DNA of 64,000 nt from Argyresthia goedartella (taxonomy: Eukaryota > Arthropoda > Insecta > Lepidoptera > Argyresthiidae). Where the stretch lies: the NCBI GenBank assembly GCA_949825045.1, contig OX463836.1, positions 13,417,829 to 13,481,828 of the forward strand. The letters run 5' to 3'. Of the stretch, positions 62,936 through 64,000 are shown piece after piece; position 1 is the first letter of the stretch; each line of letters opens with the position of its first letter. The position numbers and the translations under genes are program-made. The notes under the pieces were generated by a model. It was not told the origin of the DNA, made no database searches, and saw only the letters and a program-made list of their open reading frames with translations.

Positions 62936-63408
62936 ATCGCATAAAAATACTTATGGGCTAGAATTAGGCTAGAATTAGGAAGAATTAGGGATTGCAGTCG
63001 GTATTTTTAAGTTTTAAACTTGGTGAAATATATCATGTAACTTTTTTGTGTTGTTACTTAATTATGTAGGTATTAAAGTAAAATTATATATGTCATACCA
63101 CAGATACTATAATTTTTTAATTATTGTTTATCCCCACGTAAAATGGAGTATTGCCACCCCGTGTGGTATATGTTTTGTTATATTATTATGTTTTGTAAGT
63201 TTGTGCAATGTAATTTATGTGTCAAATAAATATGAATTATTCATTATTCTTTATTTTGTCAATTTTATCAGGCCAAGTTTCACTACGAAATAACTTTGTT
63301 TTTCACTTCTAAAGTCAAATCGGCTGACCGCCCGGCCCAAAATGTATAGAGTGAAAAATAAATTTGCTCGGACCGGATCGGTTTCATACTGAAAGTCGTT
63401 CAGAATTA

Positions 63409-63636
63409 TAATAATAACAATAATACCTTTTACACTATTTACACACTTTGATCTAGCCCCAAACTAGGATTCCCTGTATCTTGTGTACTAGACAACGATA
63501 CACATACTTATATAGATATTATACTTTGATAGATAAACAACCATGACAAGGATACAAACATCCGTTCTCATCACTCGAACCCGGGACCCTTGGCTCCGTA
63601 GGCAGGGTCACTGACGACTCGGCCATTCGGGTCGTC
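63409..63636 (-). repeat. tRNA-derived SINE, copy 3
   Basis: Minus-strand copy with the full head (GACGACCCGAATGGCCGAGT), the B box GGGTTCGAGT and the same body as the copies at 2268 and 39130. It ends in a (TTA)n-type tail at 63409-63427. Confidence 0.75.
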
Positions 63637-63679
63637 AAATTTATTATGTCCATAGCTTCTTAAATTTGACTACTCCTTT

Positions 63680-63990
63680 GTGTTACACCCTGTAGAGAAG
63701 AAGCCTGTGCCCCTCAATGGGTCGATATAGATTTTGCATTGATGATGTTGATGATTATTGTTACATGATCATTACCGAGATTAAATCCCTACTATCATAA
63801 AGACAAGATTTTCAAGTGAAATCGAAAAATGTAGCATTAATATCCCCACCGAGGGGAGGGGGTAAGATTAAGCCACACTCCACCACGCTGGCTCAGTGCG
63901 GGTTGATGGAAGAGGGTTTTACGACCACTACCAAGTAGCGATATTAGCGGAGACCTACGGCTTAACGTGTCATTCGAAGCACTGGCCTTT
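63680..63990 (-). repeat. RTE/SINE-type tail, copy 4
   Basis: It includes CCACACTCCACCACGCTGGC, CAGTGCGGGTTGATGGAAG and a terminal CTACGGCTTAACGTGTCATT. A (GATGATG)-like stretch lies at 63740-63755. It runs to the window edge. Confidence 0.5.
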
Positions 63991-64000
63991 TGTTAATGTA

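Overview
This is an animal (insect, most likely lepidopteran) genomic window. It is AT-rich and intron-rich, and most of it is transposable-element sequence. The lepidopteran guess is inference: it rests on the mix of a fatty acyl-CoA reductase gene, BEL/Pao, CR1/Jockey-like and RTE-like elements, tRNA-derived SINEs and many foldback or MITE families. No bacterial-type operon, CRISPR array, origin or rRNA gene was seen.

The host gene that organises the window is a fatty acyl-CoA reductase (FAR) on the + strand. Nine coding exons lie between 8376 and 60864. Their intron phases agree at all eight junctions and they add up to 397 codons plus a stop. The N-terminal NADPH-binding exons (about 120 residues) were not found and probably lie upstream of the window. 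The introns (up to about 19 kb) hold nearly all the mobile DNA. Two smaller gene-like loci are a FLYWCH zinc-finger gene on the minus strand (5431-5996, two exons, one frameshift) and an internally deleted THAP/P-element-like locus (12681-13815) with two tandem C-terminal pieces.

Region by region. 1-8375: a long inverted-repeat element (204-2032), two SINEs, a MITE, a decayed minus-strand LINE interrupted by another insertion, the FLYWCH gene, and a second decayed LINE. 8376-12000: FAR exons 1-3, a 145-bp-arm foldback element and a palindromic MITE. 12001-15887: the THAP/P-like locus and repeats. 15888-30275: one BEL/Pao LTR retrotransposon with both LTRs and a 5-bp target duplication, carrying inside it a complete CR1-like LINE, a hAT transposon with an 8-bp duplication, and a short retroposed tail. 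31133-32541: a 36-bp near-perfect hairpin and FAR exons 4-5. 32542-50471: a 3-kb minus-strand LINE, a LINE fragment inside a foldback element, a 3.2-kb plus-strand LINE with an 11-bp duplication, and a nested pair of foldback repeats. 50472-52358: FAR exons 6-7, a MITE and a SINE split by another insertion. 53697-57835: a full-length minus-strand LINE with an uninterrupted 1219-codon ORF and a 10-bp duplication, the youngest-looking element here. 59291-60887: a MITE abutting FAR exon 8, then the last FAR exon and a poly(A) signal. 60888-64000: more MITE copies, a SINE and an RTE-type tail.

The window is best read as one large-intron lipid-metabolism gene that has absorbed several generations of transposons, several nested inside one another so that their relative ages can be ordered.
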